Part shown: positions 1 through 11,370 of the stretch, in pieces
How positions within the stretch are numbered: position 1 is the stretch's first letter
Layout: every line of letters starts with the position of its first letter
DNA from: Macrostomum hystrix
Taxonomy: Eukaryota; Platyhelminthes; Macrostomidae
Length of the DNA stretch: 64,000 nt
Assembly (NCBI GenBank): GCA_950097015.1
Contig: CATNEN010000038.1
Coordinates: forward strand, 10,474,001 to 10,538,000
Direction: 5' to 3'
The notes under the pieces: model-generated
What the model saw: the letters and a program-made list of their open reading frames with translations, nothing else
The model's database searches: none
Told to the model about the DNA's origin: nothing
Made by a program: the position numbers and the translations under genes

Positions 1-369
1 GGGTGAGATCTGACACACTGCCTGGCTGGGTGATGGGTGAGATCTGACACACTGCCTGGCTGACTGGGTGATGGGTGAGATCTGACACACTGCCTGACTG
101 GGTGATGGGTGAGATCTGACACACTGCCTGACTGGGTGATGGGTGAGATCTGACACACTGCCTGGCTGACTGGGTGATGGGTGAGATCTGACACACTCCC
201 AGACTGGGTGATGGGTGAGATCTGACACACTGCCTGACTGGGTGATGGGTGAGATCTGACACACTGCCTGACTGGGTGGGTGATGGTGAGATCTGACACA
301 CTGCCTGACTGGGTGATGGGTGAGATCTGACACACTGCCTGGCTGACTGAGTGATGGGTGAGATCTGAC
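1..369. repeat. Minisatellite, 34-38 bp unit, in a TBC1D20 intron
   Basis: About ten head-to-tail copies of a unit built from GGGTGAGATCTGACACACTG followed by a variable CCTG(GCTG)ACTGGGTGAT stretch, so that units are 34 or 38 bp. The array starts before the window and stops about 40 bp short of the splice donor of TBC1D20 exon 3 (minus strand). Seen directly; no function inferred. Confidence 0.95.
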
Positions 370-407
370 CAAGCTCGTAAATGTGACTGAATCTGTAATG
401 ATTTTAC

Positions 408-1866
408 CTGTTTATGCAGTACCAGGGCGGCACTAAAGTACAATGGCATCAGCGGATGACTAGCCAAAAAGAAGTCGTACAGCCGCAGGATGGCGTCCAG
501 GTCGTCTAGCACGTGTCCAAACCAGGTGATGACCCAGGCCACGGAGAATGCCGGCGGAACTTCGTGCTTTTCAATGAGGTCGGCAACGCGTTTTCCGCGA
601 GGATCCTAATGGTCGAGTGGAATGATTAAATGGTGTGGTAAATCCGCGGGAAATCCGCAGTAAATCCATAACTAACGTTGAAAAAGATAGCATACCTTGC
701 TTAGAAGCATCGGAACCAGCTTCAATAGTTCAGTGGTGACAGCCATACTCGGATACAAATGCTCGCGTAGGTGACTTTTAGAGACGGATTCCACAACGTT
801 GAAGGCTTGCCGACCATCCAACACTAGCAGGAATGTGATCACAATGTCGTGATAGCCCTGATAATAGTGCAGATTAGAATTGGCGTACAGCACTCGCATG
901 ATTGTTTCAACCAGCTGGTCCTGATAGGACAGGCGCACCTGTTCGTCCATGCCCGGCGGAAACCGCTTCAAAGACCGTTCAACGTCGAGCACCACCTTGC
1001 GGCGAATGAGCGGGTTGAGAAGGGATTAACTTTATTGATTGAGACTTAAAATGACTAGAATCTTACCGCGAGATTTTATTCTTACGCCCTTTGTCGGGAT
1101 TTTTTCTAGTGATCGTACGATGGGACTTCACTCAATAAATTGGTATTTTACTTAATCTTAAAGACATTTTATTTAATCCAAAATGGAATTTTAACAAAAT
1201 AATCCTAATAATAATAATAATAACTGCAGGAGGCCTGCAAGCAATGACACAACATTAGTGACACTAGACCTGCACCCAGCGAGGAGGCGAATTCGCTGAA
1301 TCCTGAGCATACACGCACACAGATACTGTACGCAGGTACATGCTCATACAAGGGGGTACATCTGCCCTGACTTTCTCATCGTCAGGCAGTTGTACACTCT
1401 CACTGTGCCTTGGAGTTTGGACTTGGACCTCAAGGGCGTAAATTGCACGACAAGCCCCCAAACAAGGCCTCGCCGCGTAACCATACCGAAGATCCTGGGT
1501 ATGGATTGAAATTCCATAATCCGATTTTAATGCCCACCTCACCTGATTATAGTCCGGGTGGCGGCGCAACTGTTTCATGGTAGGCGCAGGTGGCTCAGGC
1601 TTGTCAGCCACGCCAGTCAGCAGCGGCCAGACCTGCCTACGCAGCTCATTGGAGGCCAGGCCGTACCGCTCGATGGCCAAACAGCGCAGGGCGTCGACGT
1701 CGACCCCGGCACGAGCAACTCCGGCGCCGTCGACGCTACTCGAAGTCGAGGCGAGAAGAACCTCGCGAACTCGGTCGGCTTTCCGGCGTCGAAACGTTGC
1801 CAGCAGGGCGAGGGCCGAGGATGCGTCGGAGTCGGCGGTAGTGTGATCAGTGGCCAGGGCTGGCAT
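408..1866 (-). CDS. TBC1D20: TBC1 domain family member 20 (Rab GTPase-activating protein), 5' three exons, partial
   Basis: Three exons on the minus strand, all in phase 0: 1866-1543 (108 codons, ends CAG|GTGAGG), 995-696 (100 codons, ends AAG|GTATGC) and 605-408 (66 codons, ends CAG|GTAAAA). The last exons lie left of the window. The N-terminal helix region (LRCLAIERYGL..ELRRQVWP) precedes the TBC domain. The arginine finger is R115 in VVLDVERSLKRFPPG and the glutamine finger is Q154 in LHYYQGYHDI, so both catalytic residues of a RabGAP are kept. Exon 3 carries AWVITWFGHVL and LYDFFLASHPLMP, typical of TBC1D20. In animals this ER-anchored protein activates GTP hydrolysis by Rab1 and Rab18; its C-terminal membrane anchor would be outside the window. 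The start is the first Met of the open frame. Naming is by recognised family motifs; the exon joins are inferred from splice sites and phase. Confidence 0.92.
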
Positions 1867-2160
1867 GGCTTGCTAGTTTCTATGCTTTTTCTAGCCGATT
1901 TTTAATGACCTTGGTAGCTGTTACGCACCGGCGAGAAGCTTTGTAGCTATGGAGTAGGAATTAGAGAGGTTTGTGCTCAAAAAGGACCTTTGAGACGCTA
2001 TCAATTAGATAATGAAAACGCAACAGTGAACCACCTATCTACACTTGGAAATCTGGGAAAACTTGTGATCTGACAGATGATCCAAAAAATGAAATATTAG
2101 CCCGATGATCTGGGAACATCAAGAAATAACTCAACACTCTGGGATAAATAATGTCTAAGA
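1867..2160. other. 5' flank of TBC1D20
   Basis: AT-rich sequence upstream of the TBC1D20 start codon, leading into the 28-bp minisatellite. It presumably holds the 5' UTR and promoter. I see no clear TATA box, and no gene is visible. Confidence 0.4.
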
Positions 2161-4145
2161 TAAAGTATTAATCTGAGGATCTGGGAAGCCAGAGGATAAT
2201 CTGAGGATCTAGGAAAATAAAAGGATAATCTTAGGATCTGGGAAGATAGGAGGATAATCTGCGGATCTTGGAAGATAGAGGATAATCTGCGGATCTGGGA
2301 AGATAGGAGGATAATCTGCGGATCTGGGAAGATAGGAGGATAATCTGCGGATCTGGGAAGATAGGAGGATAATCTGAGGATCTGGGAAGATAGGAGGATA
2401 ATCTGAGGATCTGGGAAGATAGAGGATAATCTGCGGATCTGGGAAGATAGGAGGATAATCTGAGGATCTGGGAAGATAGGAGGATAATCTGCGGATCTGG
2501 GAAGATAAACGATAATCTGAGGATCTGGGAAGATTGAGGATAATCTGAGGATCTGGGAAGATAGAGGATAATCTGAGGATCTAGGAAAATAAAAGGATAA
2601 TCTTAGGATCTGGGAAGATAGGAGGATAATCTGCGGATCTTGGAAGATAGAGGATAATCTGCGGATCTGGGAAGATAGGAGGATAATCTGCGGATCTGGG
2701 AAGATAGGAGGATAATCTGCGGATCTGGGAAGATAGGAGGATAATCTGAGGATCTGGGAAGATAGGAGGATAATCTGAGGATCTGGGAAGATAGAGGATA
2801 ATCTGCGGATCTGGGAAGATAGGAGGATAATCTGAGGATCTGGGAAGATAGGAGGATAATCTGCGGATCTGGGAAGATAAACGATAATCTGAGGATCTGG
2901 GAAGATAGAGGATAATCTGAGGATCTGGGAAGATAGAGGATAATCTGAGGATCTGGGAAGATAGAGGATAATCTGCGGATCTTGGAAGATAGGAGGATAA
3001 TCTGCGGATCTGGGAAGATAGGAGGATAATCTGAGGATCTGGGAAGATAGAGGATAATCTGCGGATCTGGGAAGATAGGAGGATAATCTGAGGATCTGGG
3101 AAGATAGGAGGATAATCTGCGGATCTGGGAAGATAAACGATAATCTGAGGATCTGGGAAGATAGAGGATAATCTGAGGATCTGGGAAGATAGAGGATAAT
3201 CTGAGGATCTGGGAAGATAGAGGATAATCTGCGGATCTTGGAAGATAGGAGGATAATCTGCGGATCTGGGAAGATAGGAGGATAATCTGCGGATCTGGGA
3301 AGATAGGAGGATAATCTGCGGATCTGGGAAGATAGGAGGATAATCTGAGGATCTGGGAAGATAGGAGGATAATCTGCGGATCTGGGAAGATAAACGATAA
3401 TCTGAGGATCTGGGAAGATAGAGGATAATCTGAGGATCTGGGAAGATAGAGGATAATCTGAGGATCTGGGAAGATAGAGGATAATCTGCGGATCTTGGAA
3501 GATAGGAGGATAATCTGAGGATCTGGGAAGATAGGAGGATAATCTGCGGATCTGGGAAGATAAACGATAATCTGAGGATCTGGGAAGATAGAGGATAATC
3601 TGAGGATCTGGGAAGATAGAGGATAATCTGAGGATCTGGGAAGATAGAGGATAATCTGCGGATCTTGGAAGATAGGAGGATAATCTGCGGATCTGGGAAG
3701 ATAGGAGGATAATCTGCGGATCTGGGAAGATAGGAGGATAATCTGCGGATCTGGGAAGATAGGAGGATAATCTGAGGATCTGGGAAGATAGGAGGATAAT
3801 CTGCGGATCTGGGAAGATAAACGATAATCTGAGGATCTGGGAAGATAGAGGATAATCTGAGGATCTGGGAAGATAGAGGATAATCTGAGGATCTGGGAAG
3901 ATAGAGGATAATCTGCGGATCTTGGAAGATAGGAGGATAATCTGCGGATCTGGGAAGATAGGAGGATAATCTGCGGATCTGGGAAGATTGGAGGATAATC
4001 TGCGGATCTGGGAAGATAGGAGGATAATCTGCGGATCTGGGAAGATAGACGATAATCTGAGGATCTAGGAAAATAAAATGATAATCTGAGAATCTGGGAA
4101 CATAAAAGGATAATCTGAGGATCTGGGAAGATAAAAGAATAATCC
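2161..4145. repeat. Minisatellite, 27-29 bp unit with higher-order structure
   Basis: About 70 copies of a unit of the form GGATAATCTGCGGATCTGGG + AAGATAGGA, with variants CGG/AGG and TGGG/TTGG and an occasional ATAAAC junction. The rare ATAAAC variant falls at 2505, 2877, 3133, 3390, 3560 and 3817, giving spacings of 372, 256, 257, 170 and 257 bp. This shows block duplication of about nine units. The edges (2161-2220 and 4070-4145) are diverged. A 532-codon open frame on the minus strand (4179-2581) is only the repeat read in register and is not a gene. Confidence 0.95.
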
Positions 4146-4710
4146 GAGGATAACCGAAGAGTGAAACATTAAAGATCAAGTACCTGAATAGAACATGACA
4201 AGCGCTGGCATACCATCAATCAAATACAAATAAAGAACTTATAAAAAAACGAAACATTTCAACAGCTGATATAAGTTCACTGATTTTGGAATATTTATTT
4301 TACAATAAATTAAATGTTCCGTGCAACCGAATATGTCAGTTGGTATCGTCATATTGCTTTACAACTTACAAACCGACTTTGCGCAATTTATATGAGTTTT
4401 AATTAAGAGTCATAATTAACAATGCAACTAGATCAACACAAGAGGCCCCAGATGATCAAGCCAATGTCGAGACAAAATACGTTCCAAAAGGCGCCATCAG
4501 AAGTTAATAAATATAAGTTCACATCATATGTAGATGAAACATCCAATATGCATTTTATGTACAGCAGAGGATGATAAACAGCATCATGACTCAGTGTTGA
4601 ATGACGAAAACAAAAAACATGGCTATTTTTATCGCATGATTTTACTTTATATTAAGGAAACTTTTTCTAATTAACCAGCATACAAATAATAGTACTTCGT
4701 CAGCAAATCA
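4146..4710. other. AT-rich intergenic spacer
   Basis: AT-rich sequence between two minisatellites. No convincing ORF, RNA gene or repeat seen. Confidence 0.5.
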
Positions 4711-5515
4711 TTGCAATCTACCTTTGTAACTAACCTAACATTGCAATCTACCTTTGTAACTAACCAACCATTGCAATCTACCTTTGTAACTAACCTACCA
4801 TTGCAATCTACCTTTGTAACTAACCAACCATTGCAATCTACCTTTGTAACTAACCTTCCATTGCAATCTACCTTTGTAACTAACCAACCATTGCAATCTA
4901 CCTTTGTAACTAACCTACCATTGCAATCTACCTTTGTAACTAACCAACCATTGCAATCTACCTTTGTAACTAACCTACCATTGCAATCTACCTTTGTAAC
5001 TAACCAACCATTGCAATCTACCTTTGTAACTAACCTACCATTGCAATCTACCTTTGTAACTAACCAACCATTGCAATCTACCTTTGTAACTAACCTACCA
5101 TTGCAATCTACCTTTGTAACTAACCAACCATTGCAATCTACCTTTGTAACTAACCAACCATTGCAATCTACCTTTGTAACTAACCTACCATTGCAATCAA
5201 CCTTTGTAACTAACCTTCCATTGCAATCTACCTTTGTAACTAACCAACCATTGCAATCTACCTTTGTAACTAACCTTCCATTGCAATCTACCTTTGTAAC
5301 TAACCAACCATTGCAATCTACCTTTGTAACTTACCTACCATTGCAATCTACCTTTGTAACTAACCTTCCATTGCAATCTACCTTTGTAACTAACCTACCA
5401 TTGCAATCTACCTTTGTAACTAACCTTCCATTGCAATCTACCTTTCGAACTAACCTACCATTGGAATACACCTTTTACCTAACCTACCATTCCAATCTAG
5501 CTTTGTAACTAGCCA
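4711..5515. repeat. Minisatellite, 30 bp unit (60 bp dimer)
   Basis: About 27 copies of TTGCAATCTACCTTTGTAAC + TAACCNNCCA. From 4711 to 5460 there are 25 units in exact 30-bp register, followed by two decayed ones. The last five bases mostly alternate between AACCA and TACCA or TTCCA, so the working unit was a 60-bp dimer. The 265-codon open frame across it (QSTFVTN repeats) exists because 30 is divisible by three; it has no non-repeat coding part. Confidence 0.96.
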
Positions 5516-6424
5516 AACAGCACATTAACAACATACAACTAATGCCTTACAAAAAGTGACAAAAGCAATAAAAATAGCAAAATCGTAACTGGACAAAATC
5601 AATCAAATAGACCGCTGTAACACAATACCGTAAGCCGTAGTTAATAATAAAAGTAGTATAACAGTGGACTTGCTGATATTGTTTCTGAAAGTATTATTTT
5701 CGGTCTGAAAATCAACACGAGACAGCTAGAGTTTATTTCAGCTGCCTAGAGAGACAAATTTTGAGCTAGAAAGCTCTGTAGGATAAAGGTCTCGACTCAA
5801 GAAAATAGAAGCACAGTCAAAGACAAGCAAATATTACAGGAATGAAAGAAAGAGCTAATACATTTGTAAGCAAACAATTTCAAGCAAGAGGCAAAAACGA
5901 AAAAACGGTTTTATAAATTATCAACTTTACTTAGAAAATAGAAGTGATTTTCTATGCATAGATTTTTAACTTAGCAGAAAGTTTACAAACAAAAGCTGAT
6001 CTGAAAGCATTTAAATAGAGTAACAGAAGCGATTCCTTTGAATTTAAGCGACTTAAAATTGAGGGATTAATATTTTATCTTCGTTAATTGTGTGAAATTA
6101 CATTAAAAAACGGAGGAATAATTTCAACGAATGCGAATAATGGATAAAATTCGATTTTGATAGAAAAAGAAATTTGAGACAAATGGGATTTTTAGATATG
6201 AAATAGAGACAATCGGATTATAGAGAATATGACACATGGGACACTTGGATCATAGAGCTTAGGAAATATTTCGACTAAATGGGATTTCAAAGTTCAGAAA
6301 TTCGGAAATAAGAAAACGGGAACGAGAAACAATCGAATAGGAAATTTAGGGCTAGGACTTTGGCAGTCGGGATTTCACAGATCTGGAAGTGAACTTTGTA
6401 ACCAATGGCAACAAGCGCAGTGGA
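5516..6424. other. AT-rich region downstream of the acidic nuclear protein gene
   Basis: AT-rich DNA lying 3' of the minus-strand gene ending at 6425. It probably includes that gene's 3' UTR. No further gene seen. Confidence 0.4.
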
Positions 6425-8224
6425 TCAAGCGTCTTTGTCCCCGCCGTCAATGTACAATGGCAGGGCCAGGGGAGGAAAAGGCAGCGCTGGCGCCACAGAG
6501 CTGACCGCGTCTGGCGCCTCAGCCTGGTCGGCTCCAACCACGTCGTCAACTGCGACATCCATCGACTGGAGCAGCGAGGGCAGCGGCAGATCGTCGGCAT
6601 CGACGCCGCCGTCTGGTCCGTCGTCAAAGTCGAACGGCATGTCAGCGGCTGACGCTGCTGGCGCGGCGGAGACGACAGCAGAATCACCGGAGCTGGCGGC
6701 AACGCCGACGGACTCGGTGACATCCGAGGACTGCGGCAGAACTGAGGCCGACTGAGATTGGACTGATTTCTGAGCTGCAAACATGGCCTCCACCGAGAGG
6801 CCGCTGGCTTCCAGGCCGCGCACACTCTCGAAGATGTCGTCCATGGAGCTCTGACGCTGAAGGCCTCCGCCACCAGACCCTGCCGCAGTCGACTGTCGCT
6901 GAGGATCGATCAAAGCGGCGGCGAGGTTTAGGCCGCCAAGAGGCGACACGGCAGCTAAGTCAACAGTCGCGGTGGAAGCTGACGCAGCTGTTGAACTGAC
7001 CGACGACTCCTGCACAGGCTGTCGGCGAACACATTTCAGCGGGATCGCTTTCGTGGCCAAACCTGATTCGTCCGAAGAAGATTCCTCGCCAACCCCAGAC
7101 GATTCGTCATCTTCTTCATCTTCATCATCATCGTCATCATAGGAGCCAGATTCGTCATCCGACTCCGAGGACGACTCGTACATGGCTTTACATCGGCCAC
7201 GTGGTCGTTTAAAGACACCGGATTGTCTGCCATCGCAGTTGGCGATTGCCTCGCCGCTGCTCGCGCCAGCTAAATCTGACTGCCTGGCTCTCTTCGCTTG
7301 CCGCCTCTTTCTTCTGCTCCTTTTCTTCCTCTTTCGCCGCTCCAATTTGGTGCCGACTGAGGCGGCAGCGCTGACCTGGCCGCAGGACTCGGAGGCTGCA
7401 GCGGCCGCAGCCGACATTGCCGCAGCCGCCGCTAAACTGGACAATGAACCTGGCTGGACAATGCGCCTGGAATGATAATCATCGTCGCCGTCGCATTCGA
7501 ATATTCGCTTACCTCGGCGACTAACACGCCTCGTTGTCGCTGTTAAACTACTCGCCGTTGCGCTGTCGCAAGTAGCCGACTCGGCCCGTCTAACTGCATC
7601 CGATCTCTGGTCTTCATCTTCGTCTTCTTCTTCATCATCTTCTTCGCCTTCAAAGATGCGCTTACCACGCGACGCTCGGCCACTAGCCTTAGTAGGCTTA
7701 TTAGCCTGACCGCAGCTTCGGGATGAATGCGCCGAAGTTGCTCCGGCGGCGGCTCCAACAGCACAGCTGTCGGCTTCGCTCCTACTCGCCTCATTATCCT
7801 CCTCCTCATCGTCATCTTCTTCATCATCGTCTTCGTCGTCAGGCGCTGCGCTGCGCTTCAAATACGAATAATAGAGCTTCTTGTGCGCCACCGAGCGATA
7901 GCCTTCGCCGAGGTCGCCGCTGCCAAACCTCCTGGATAGAAGATCGCCAGCTGCCGCGGCTTCTTCTTCGTCGACATCATCGTCTGGCATTGGAGCGGCC
8001 GGCGACGCAGCGTCGACCTCTTCGCCAACATTTTCGGCATCTTCAACGTTGTCAACGTCGACTTCGTCAATTAGATCGTCCGAATTTATGCTAGACGGTG
8101 TGTCTTCGAAGATGCGCTTCTGCCGGATGGCCGGGTCGCGCCTAGCCGACGTTGTCAGCGCTTCGCTAGGCGGCAGCAGGTCTTCGGGCGGCGAATTCTC
8201 GTCGCCAGCGCCGTCAGCCGACAT
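6425..8224 (-). CDS. Acidic/basic low-complexity nuclear protein with repeated KRIFE motifs (599 aa, family unknown)
   Basis: One uninterrupted reading frame of 599 residues with strongly GC-rich codon use, like the other genes here. It is not a family I recognise. KRIFE occurs three times (about residues 36-40, 188-192 and 239-243), each close before a run of Asp/Glu. A related KAMYESSSESDDE sits near residue 350. A dense basic block at about 293-315 (KLERRKRKKRSRRKRRQAKR) looks like a nuclear localisation signal. Poly-Ala (about 264-278), poly-Asp/Glu (129-143, 194-205, about 360-375) and Ser-rich stretches fill the rest; the C-terminal third is hydrophobic/Ser/Ala-rich. The many S-x-x-E/D sites suggest CK2 phosphorylation (inference). 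A chromatin or nucleolar scaffold role would fit the composition but is not shown. The start is the first Met of the frame. Several shorter ORFs in this interval are shadows. Confidence 0.75.
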   Translation of the reverse strand: MSADGAGDENSPPEDLLPPSEALTTSARRDPAIRQKRIFEDTPSSINSDDLIDEVDVDNVEDAENVGEEVDAASPAAPMPDDDVDEEEAAAAGDLLSRRFGSGDLGEGYRSVAHKKLYYSYLKRSAAPDDEDDDEEDDDEEEDNEASRSEADSCAVGAAAGATSAHSSRSCGQANKPTKASGRASRGKRIFEGEEDDEEEDEDEDQRSDAVRRAESATCDSATASSLTATTRRVSRRGKRIFECDGDDDYHSRRIVQPGSLSSLAAAAAMSAAAAAASESCGQVSAAASVGTKLERRKRKKRSRRKRRQAKRARQSDLAGASSGEAIANCDGRQSGVFKRPRGRCKAMYESSSESDDESGSYDDDDDEDEEDDESSGVGEESSSDESGLATKAIPLKCVRRQPVQESSVSSTAASASTATVDLAAVSPLGGLNLAAALIDPQRQSTAAGSGGGGLQRQSSMDDIFESVRGLEASGLSVEAMFAAQKSVQSQSASVLPQSSDVTESVGVAASSGDSAVVSAAPAASAADMPFDFDDGPDGGVDADDLPLPSLLQSMDVAVDDVVGADQAEAPDAVSSVAPALPFPPLALPLYIDGGDKDA

Positions 8225-8329
8225 TGCGTCGTCGTGGCAGTTTCCAGATGGATTTTACGAACTGTTCTAATCAGGTGGAAAGAAGGGTGCTGAAATTTTT
8301 TAATATGAGTATAAGACACAGGGAAATAG

Positions 8330-8526
8330 AGACAAGGTACAGTTGAGACAGCTGGGAGAGTTGAGACAGGGTAGAGTTGAGACAGGGGAGAGATGAGACA
8401 GGGGAGAGATGAGAAAGGGGAGAGATAAGACAGGGTGGAGCTGAGACAGGGTAGAGACAGGGGGAGATAAGACAGGGGAGAGTTAAGACAGAGGAGAGAT
8501 GAGACAGGGTAGAGTTGAGACAAGTA
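8330..8526. repeat. Degenerate purine-rich tandem repeat (about 15 bp unit)
   Basis: Copies of GAGACAGGGGAGAGATGA and GAGACAGGGTAGAGTTGA, nearly all purine on the plus strand, upstream of the acidic protein gene. Overlapping minus-strand ORFs rich in SLPCLISPLS are repeat artefacts. Confidence 0.85.
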
Positions 8527-9078
8527 AGTACAAAAAATAAGCACAAATTGTTTAAGACTTTAAGGTAATATCTTTTGTTGCAAAACAATAAATATATAGG
8601 ACTTATAAAGCTTTTGACTATGTAGGTCAAGTAAAAAAGACAAAACTCCAAAGCTCTATTAAAAAATAGAGAAAGTGTCTAATTCTAAGTGAGTGACAGG
8701 CAATGTTGCAGTTTACTTTACAAATTTATTATTATCTTGCTATGTTGCTACCTAACTTTTTATTGAGGAGTTGATGACATGTCATGCATACCATGTTAGT
8801 ATAAAGTAAATATATAGCTATAAATTACTGTGAACAAATTTTTGTCGTCTTACAATTCTAGAGATTGGTCTAGGGACAATGCTAGAGCCATAGTCCAGAT
8901 CATGGCATAGGCCCTTGTGTAAGCCAAAAAAAATTCCATTTTTTCTGTTGTATGCCCTGAAGTAGCTAAGGACTGGTATACCAGTAATCTTTGTATGCCA
9001 ACTCCCAAAATGGTCACTAAGTGTGCACAAATACACAACTTCAGAATGGAAGAATAGGAAGTACCTTTGTTGCCAAAG
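8527..9078. other. AT-rich intergenic DNA
   Basis: No gene seen. Two overlapping minus-strand ORFs near 8820-9038 have no recognisable protein features. Confidence 0.4.
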
Positions 9079-9209
9079 GTTTGATTATTCGTCTAGTTAA
9101 TTATTTTATCTTACAAATGATAGAGGTTCTCGTGGTAGTACTACAACCCCTTATTGATGTAGACCAAATTTTATAAGTTGAAAAACTGTGACTTTTTCTT
9201 TGTATATAT

Positions 9210-9290
9210 TTTGTTTTAATATGTGTAAATTGCATAAATATTTTGTTTTAATATGTGTAACTTGCATAAATAGTTTGTTTTAATGGGAAA
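9210..9290. repeat. Three short tandem copies, about 37 bp unit
   Basis: TTTTGTTTTAATATGTGTAA followed by (A/C)TTGCATAAATA occurs twice in full, and a third partial copy follows. It lies inside the inverted-repeat element. Confidence 0.8.
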
Positions 9291-10044
9291 ATGATATATT
9301 TTAGCATAAATACAGGAACGAAACTGAGGGAAAAACTAACATTGTTCAACGCAGTTCAATACAAATTTTGTATATAATACTCAGAATTGTGTTCTTTCAT
9401 TCTTTATAAAACATATGGAGACAAATACTAAGAAGGATTCAAGAGAGAGAAATAGAAAGTATCGCTGTACACTTGAGATCATTGGTAACACTCTTTGGAA
9501 AGCCTATACTCAGAAATACATACATATGATAAAGTAATGGGCCAGAATAACTAAATATGCAACCAAGAAATTCTTTAAAATTCATTTTTAGAGATGAATT
9601 CTAAGAAAATATTGAAATTACTTTCAACATTATAATTAAATACCTCTGCAAAACAACTTTCATAGAATATTGATAATAAGAAATACAACATTGTGAAAGT
9701 AAAGTTAGAATAATAATTATCCCTAGCACAACTTTGGTGGCATTCAGTGGGATATTAAATATTATAAAATAGCCCCAGTACATTATAAATTAGTTAATCA
9801 CTCAAGAGGAAAGCCTATCAAGGAGTTGAAATTATGGTCCTCACTGTTGATCTGGGTATCGTCCTTCACTGGTGACCCAGTTGACTTTGAAAAAGTATTC
9901 GAATGAGTCACTACAACTTCACGCTTCAAAGGAACTTAGGTTACTCTTTAGTTGGATAAAAATACAAATCAAACAGACATTAGTTAGATATAAACAATTT
10001 GGCTTAAAGGGAAGATCTCTTCCGACATGCATACTTACTTTACT

Positions 10045-10455
10045 TACTTACTTTGCAGGGGGGCCTGGGGCACTTGACGCACAAACACAGGAACAGCATG
10101 CCCCCAGGCCGGCGAACTATGCGAGAGCCGCCCATCGCGCCGCCTCCCCTGAGCAGGCACCTCACACACACAGCAGCAAGCCAAGCAGGGAAGGGGGCGG
10201 CAGCTGGAGTGCCTCTCACCCCAGGCCCGCACACGCACAGAGCAGACCAAGCCGGGGCGGAAGGCTGATAGAAATCAGTCCTCAGGGGGGGGCGGGTGAC
10301 AAGTGTACACTTTATCCAATTGCGCTGACGGAAATCCAGATGAGCGCGCGGCGGTGTACACCCGCCCCCCAGCCACCCCCCGCAAGGTCTAACGCCCCAG
10401 CGCCAATGCACATAACTCATACAACGCAGAACAGGCACACAGAAAGGTAGGAGCG
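10045..10455. other. GC-rich island of unknown origin
   Basis: About 400 bp of GC-rich sequence, with runs of G and C, in the middle of AT-rich DNA. Overlapping open frames on both strands encode Pro/Gly/Arg/His-rich low-complexity peptides with no domain. The sharp change in composition suggests an insertion, perhaps part of the composite SINE-like unit that follows, rather than a host exon. Confidence 0.4.
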
Positions 10456-10555
10456 AAGCTATTTTTCAAGCTTTGATTGCACGAAATATGGTGCACCTCC
10501 GCCGGTTGCTACTGTCCAAACCCCCCCCAACAAGTACCGAAATTAATCGTGACCT

Positions 10556-10627
10556 GAAAGGTGAATCGAACTAGCGTCCTTTAGAGTGCGAGGCAGCGAC
10601 GTTATCCGCTGACCCCCCTCGCCCCTT
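10556..10627 (-). repeat. tRNA-like SINE head
   Basis: On the minus strand there is an A-box-like segment (GGTCAGCGGATAACGTCGCT) followed about 35 bp later by a B-box-like AGTTCGATTCA. The cloverleaf is imperfect and no clean acceptor stem closes, so this looks like a tRNA-derived SINE promoter rather than a working tRNA gene. Confidence 0.55.
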
Positions 10628-10728
10628 CTGACATGTATAGTTTGGTGCCTTCCTTCTAATGCAGACATTTGGTATGAAATCTAAAATTAACAATAAAATC
10701 ACTAACCAGACGAATAATCAAATGGCTA

Positions 10729-11370
10729 GGCCCTATTGTCTAGTTAACCAGACAAATAACAATGTCCAAAAGAAAATAAATAAATAAAGTTAAATTTAAA
10801 AGCAAAAAACTTGCCAATAATCATCCTATATAAGTCTCTAGGAAAATAAAGAACTAGGCCTAAATGGAATTAAAGTCTAGTTAATCAATCCAGACTAGTT
10901 CCTAGTTCCAGACTAGCTCCAAATGGTTCCTGGATACTGCCATATGATTTTTTGTCATCTTACACTTTTGTGATCCACTTTCAGATTGGGCACTTTGTCA
11001 TCCAGCCAATTGGTGAATTTATTTTAAGTTAGGTCTGTTTGTCATCTATCAATAGAAACATCAGTCATCAGATCAGTGTTGAATTATTTATAGTTGCAAA
11101 TGCATTCAATATACAGAAAGCTGAGGATAAACTGAGTGTTCTAGGCAAGGCAACCACAAATGTTTAAATTCCTGCATTTTAATTCATCAAACTTAAATTC
11201 ATACCATAAAAGGAAAGTTTTTGTTTTAACACTGTAGGCCTATAGTTAGTTGGTATGCTTGTAGACAGACTGGGGACAAGACAATAGTGAAGTTACAGCT
11301 TCACTATTTTAATGCTTAAACATATGGTGGTACCCCAGATTTATAAAAAAATGGTAGTTGTTTGTAGTCA
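10729..11370. other. AT-rich intergenic DNA
   Basis: No gene visible. It contains another decayed GTTAACCAGACAAATAA terminus near 10742. Confidence 0.4.

Larger units (their letters stand above)
9081..10728. mobile_element. Candidate DNA element bounded by inverted TTTGATTATTCGTCT termini
   Basis: TTTGATTATTCGTCTAGTTA at 9080-9099 is mirrored by ACCAGACGAATAATCAAATG at 10705-10724. The same terminus bounds a second element at 11371-11749. Inside are a roughly 55-bp segment (9100-9155) shared with that second element, three copies of a 37-bp TTTTGTTTTAATATGTGTAA motif (9210-9290), and a GC-rich block. No transposase is visible, so it would be non-autonomous. A further related terminus (RC of 10739-10765) suggests nested copies. 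Confidence 0.55.

Noticed and set aside
2581-4179. 532-codon minus-strand ORF of PRSADYPPIF repeats
   Set aside because: It lies entirely within the 28-bp minisatellite and has no non-repeat domain.
4711-5508. 265-codon plus-strand ORF of QSTFVTN repeats
   Set aside because: It is the 30-bp minisatellite in register; no signal peptide, start context or unique domain supports a gene.
1-5515. Regular repeats that might suggest a CRISPR array
   Set aside because: The units are contiguous, with no unique spacers, and the window is clearly animal DNA.
8155-8651. Minus-strand ORFs rich in SLPCLISPLS
   Set aside because: They arise from the purine-rich tandem repeat and overlap the start of the real gene on the same strand in other frames.
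10040-10450. Protein-coding gene in the GC-rich island (132-192 codon ORFs on both strands)
   Set aside because: Open frames on both strands overlap, the composition is low complexity, and no domain or splice context supports coding.
10556-10627. A functional tRNA gene
   Set aside because: A- and B-box-like segments are present, but no complete acceptor stem or regular anticodon arm can be folded by eye; better explained as a SINE head.
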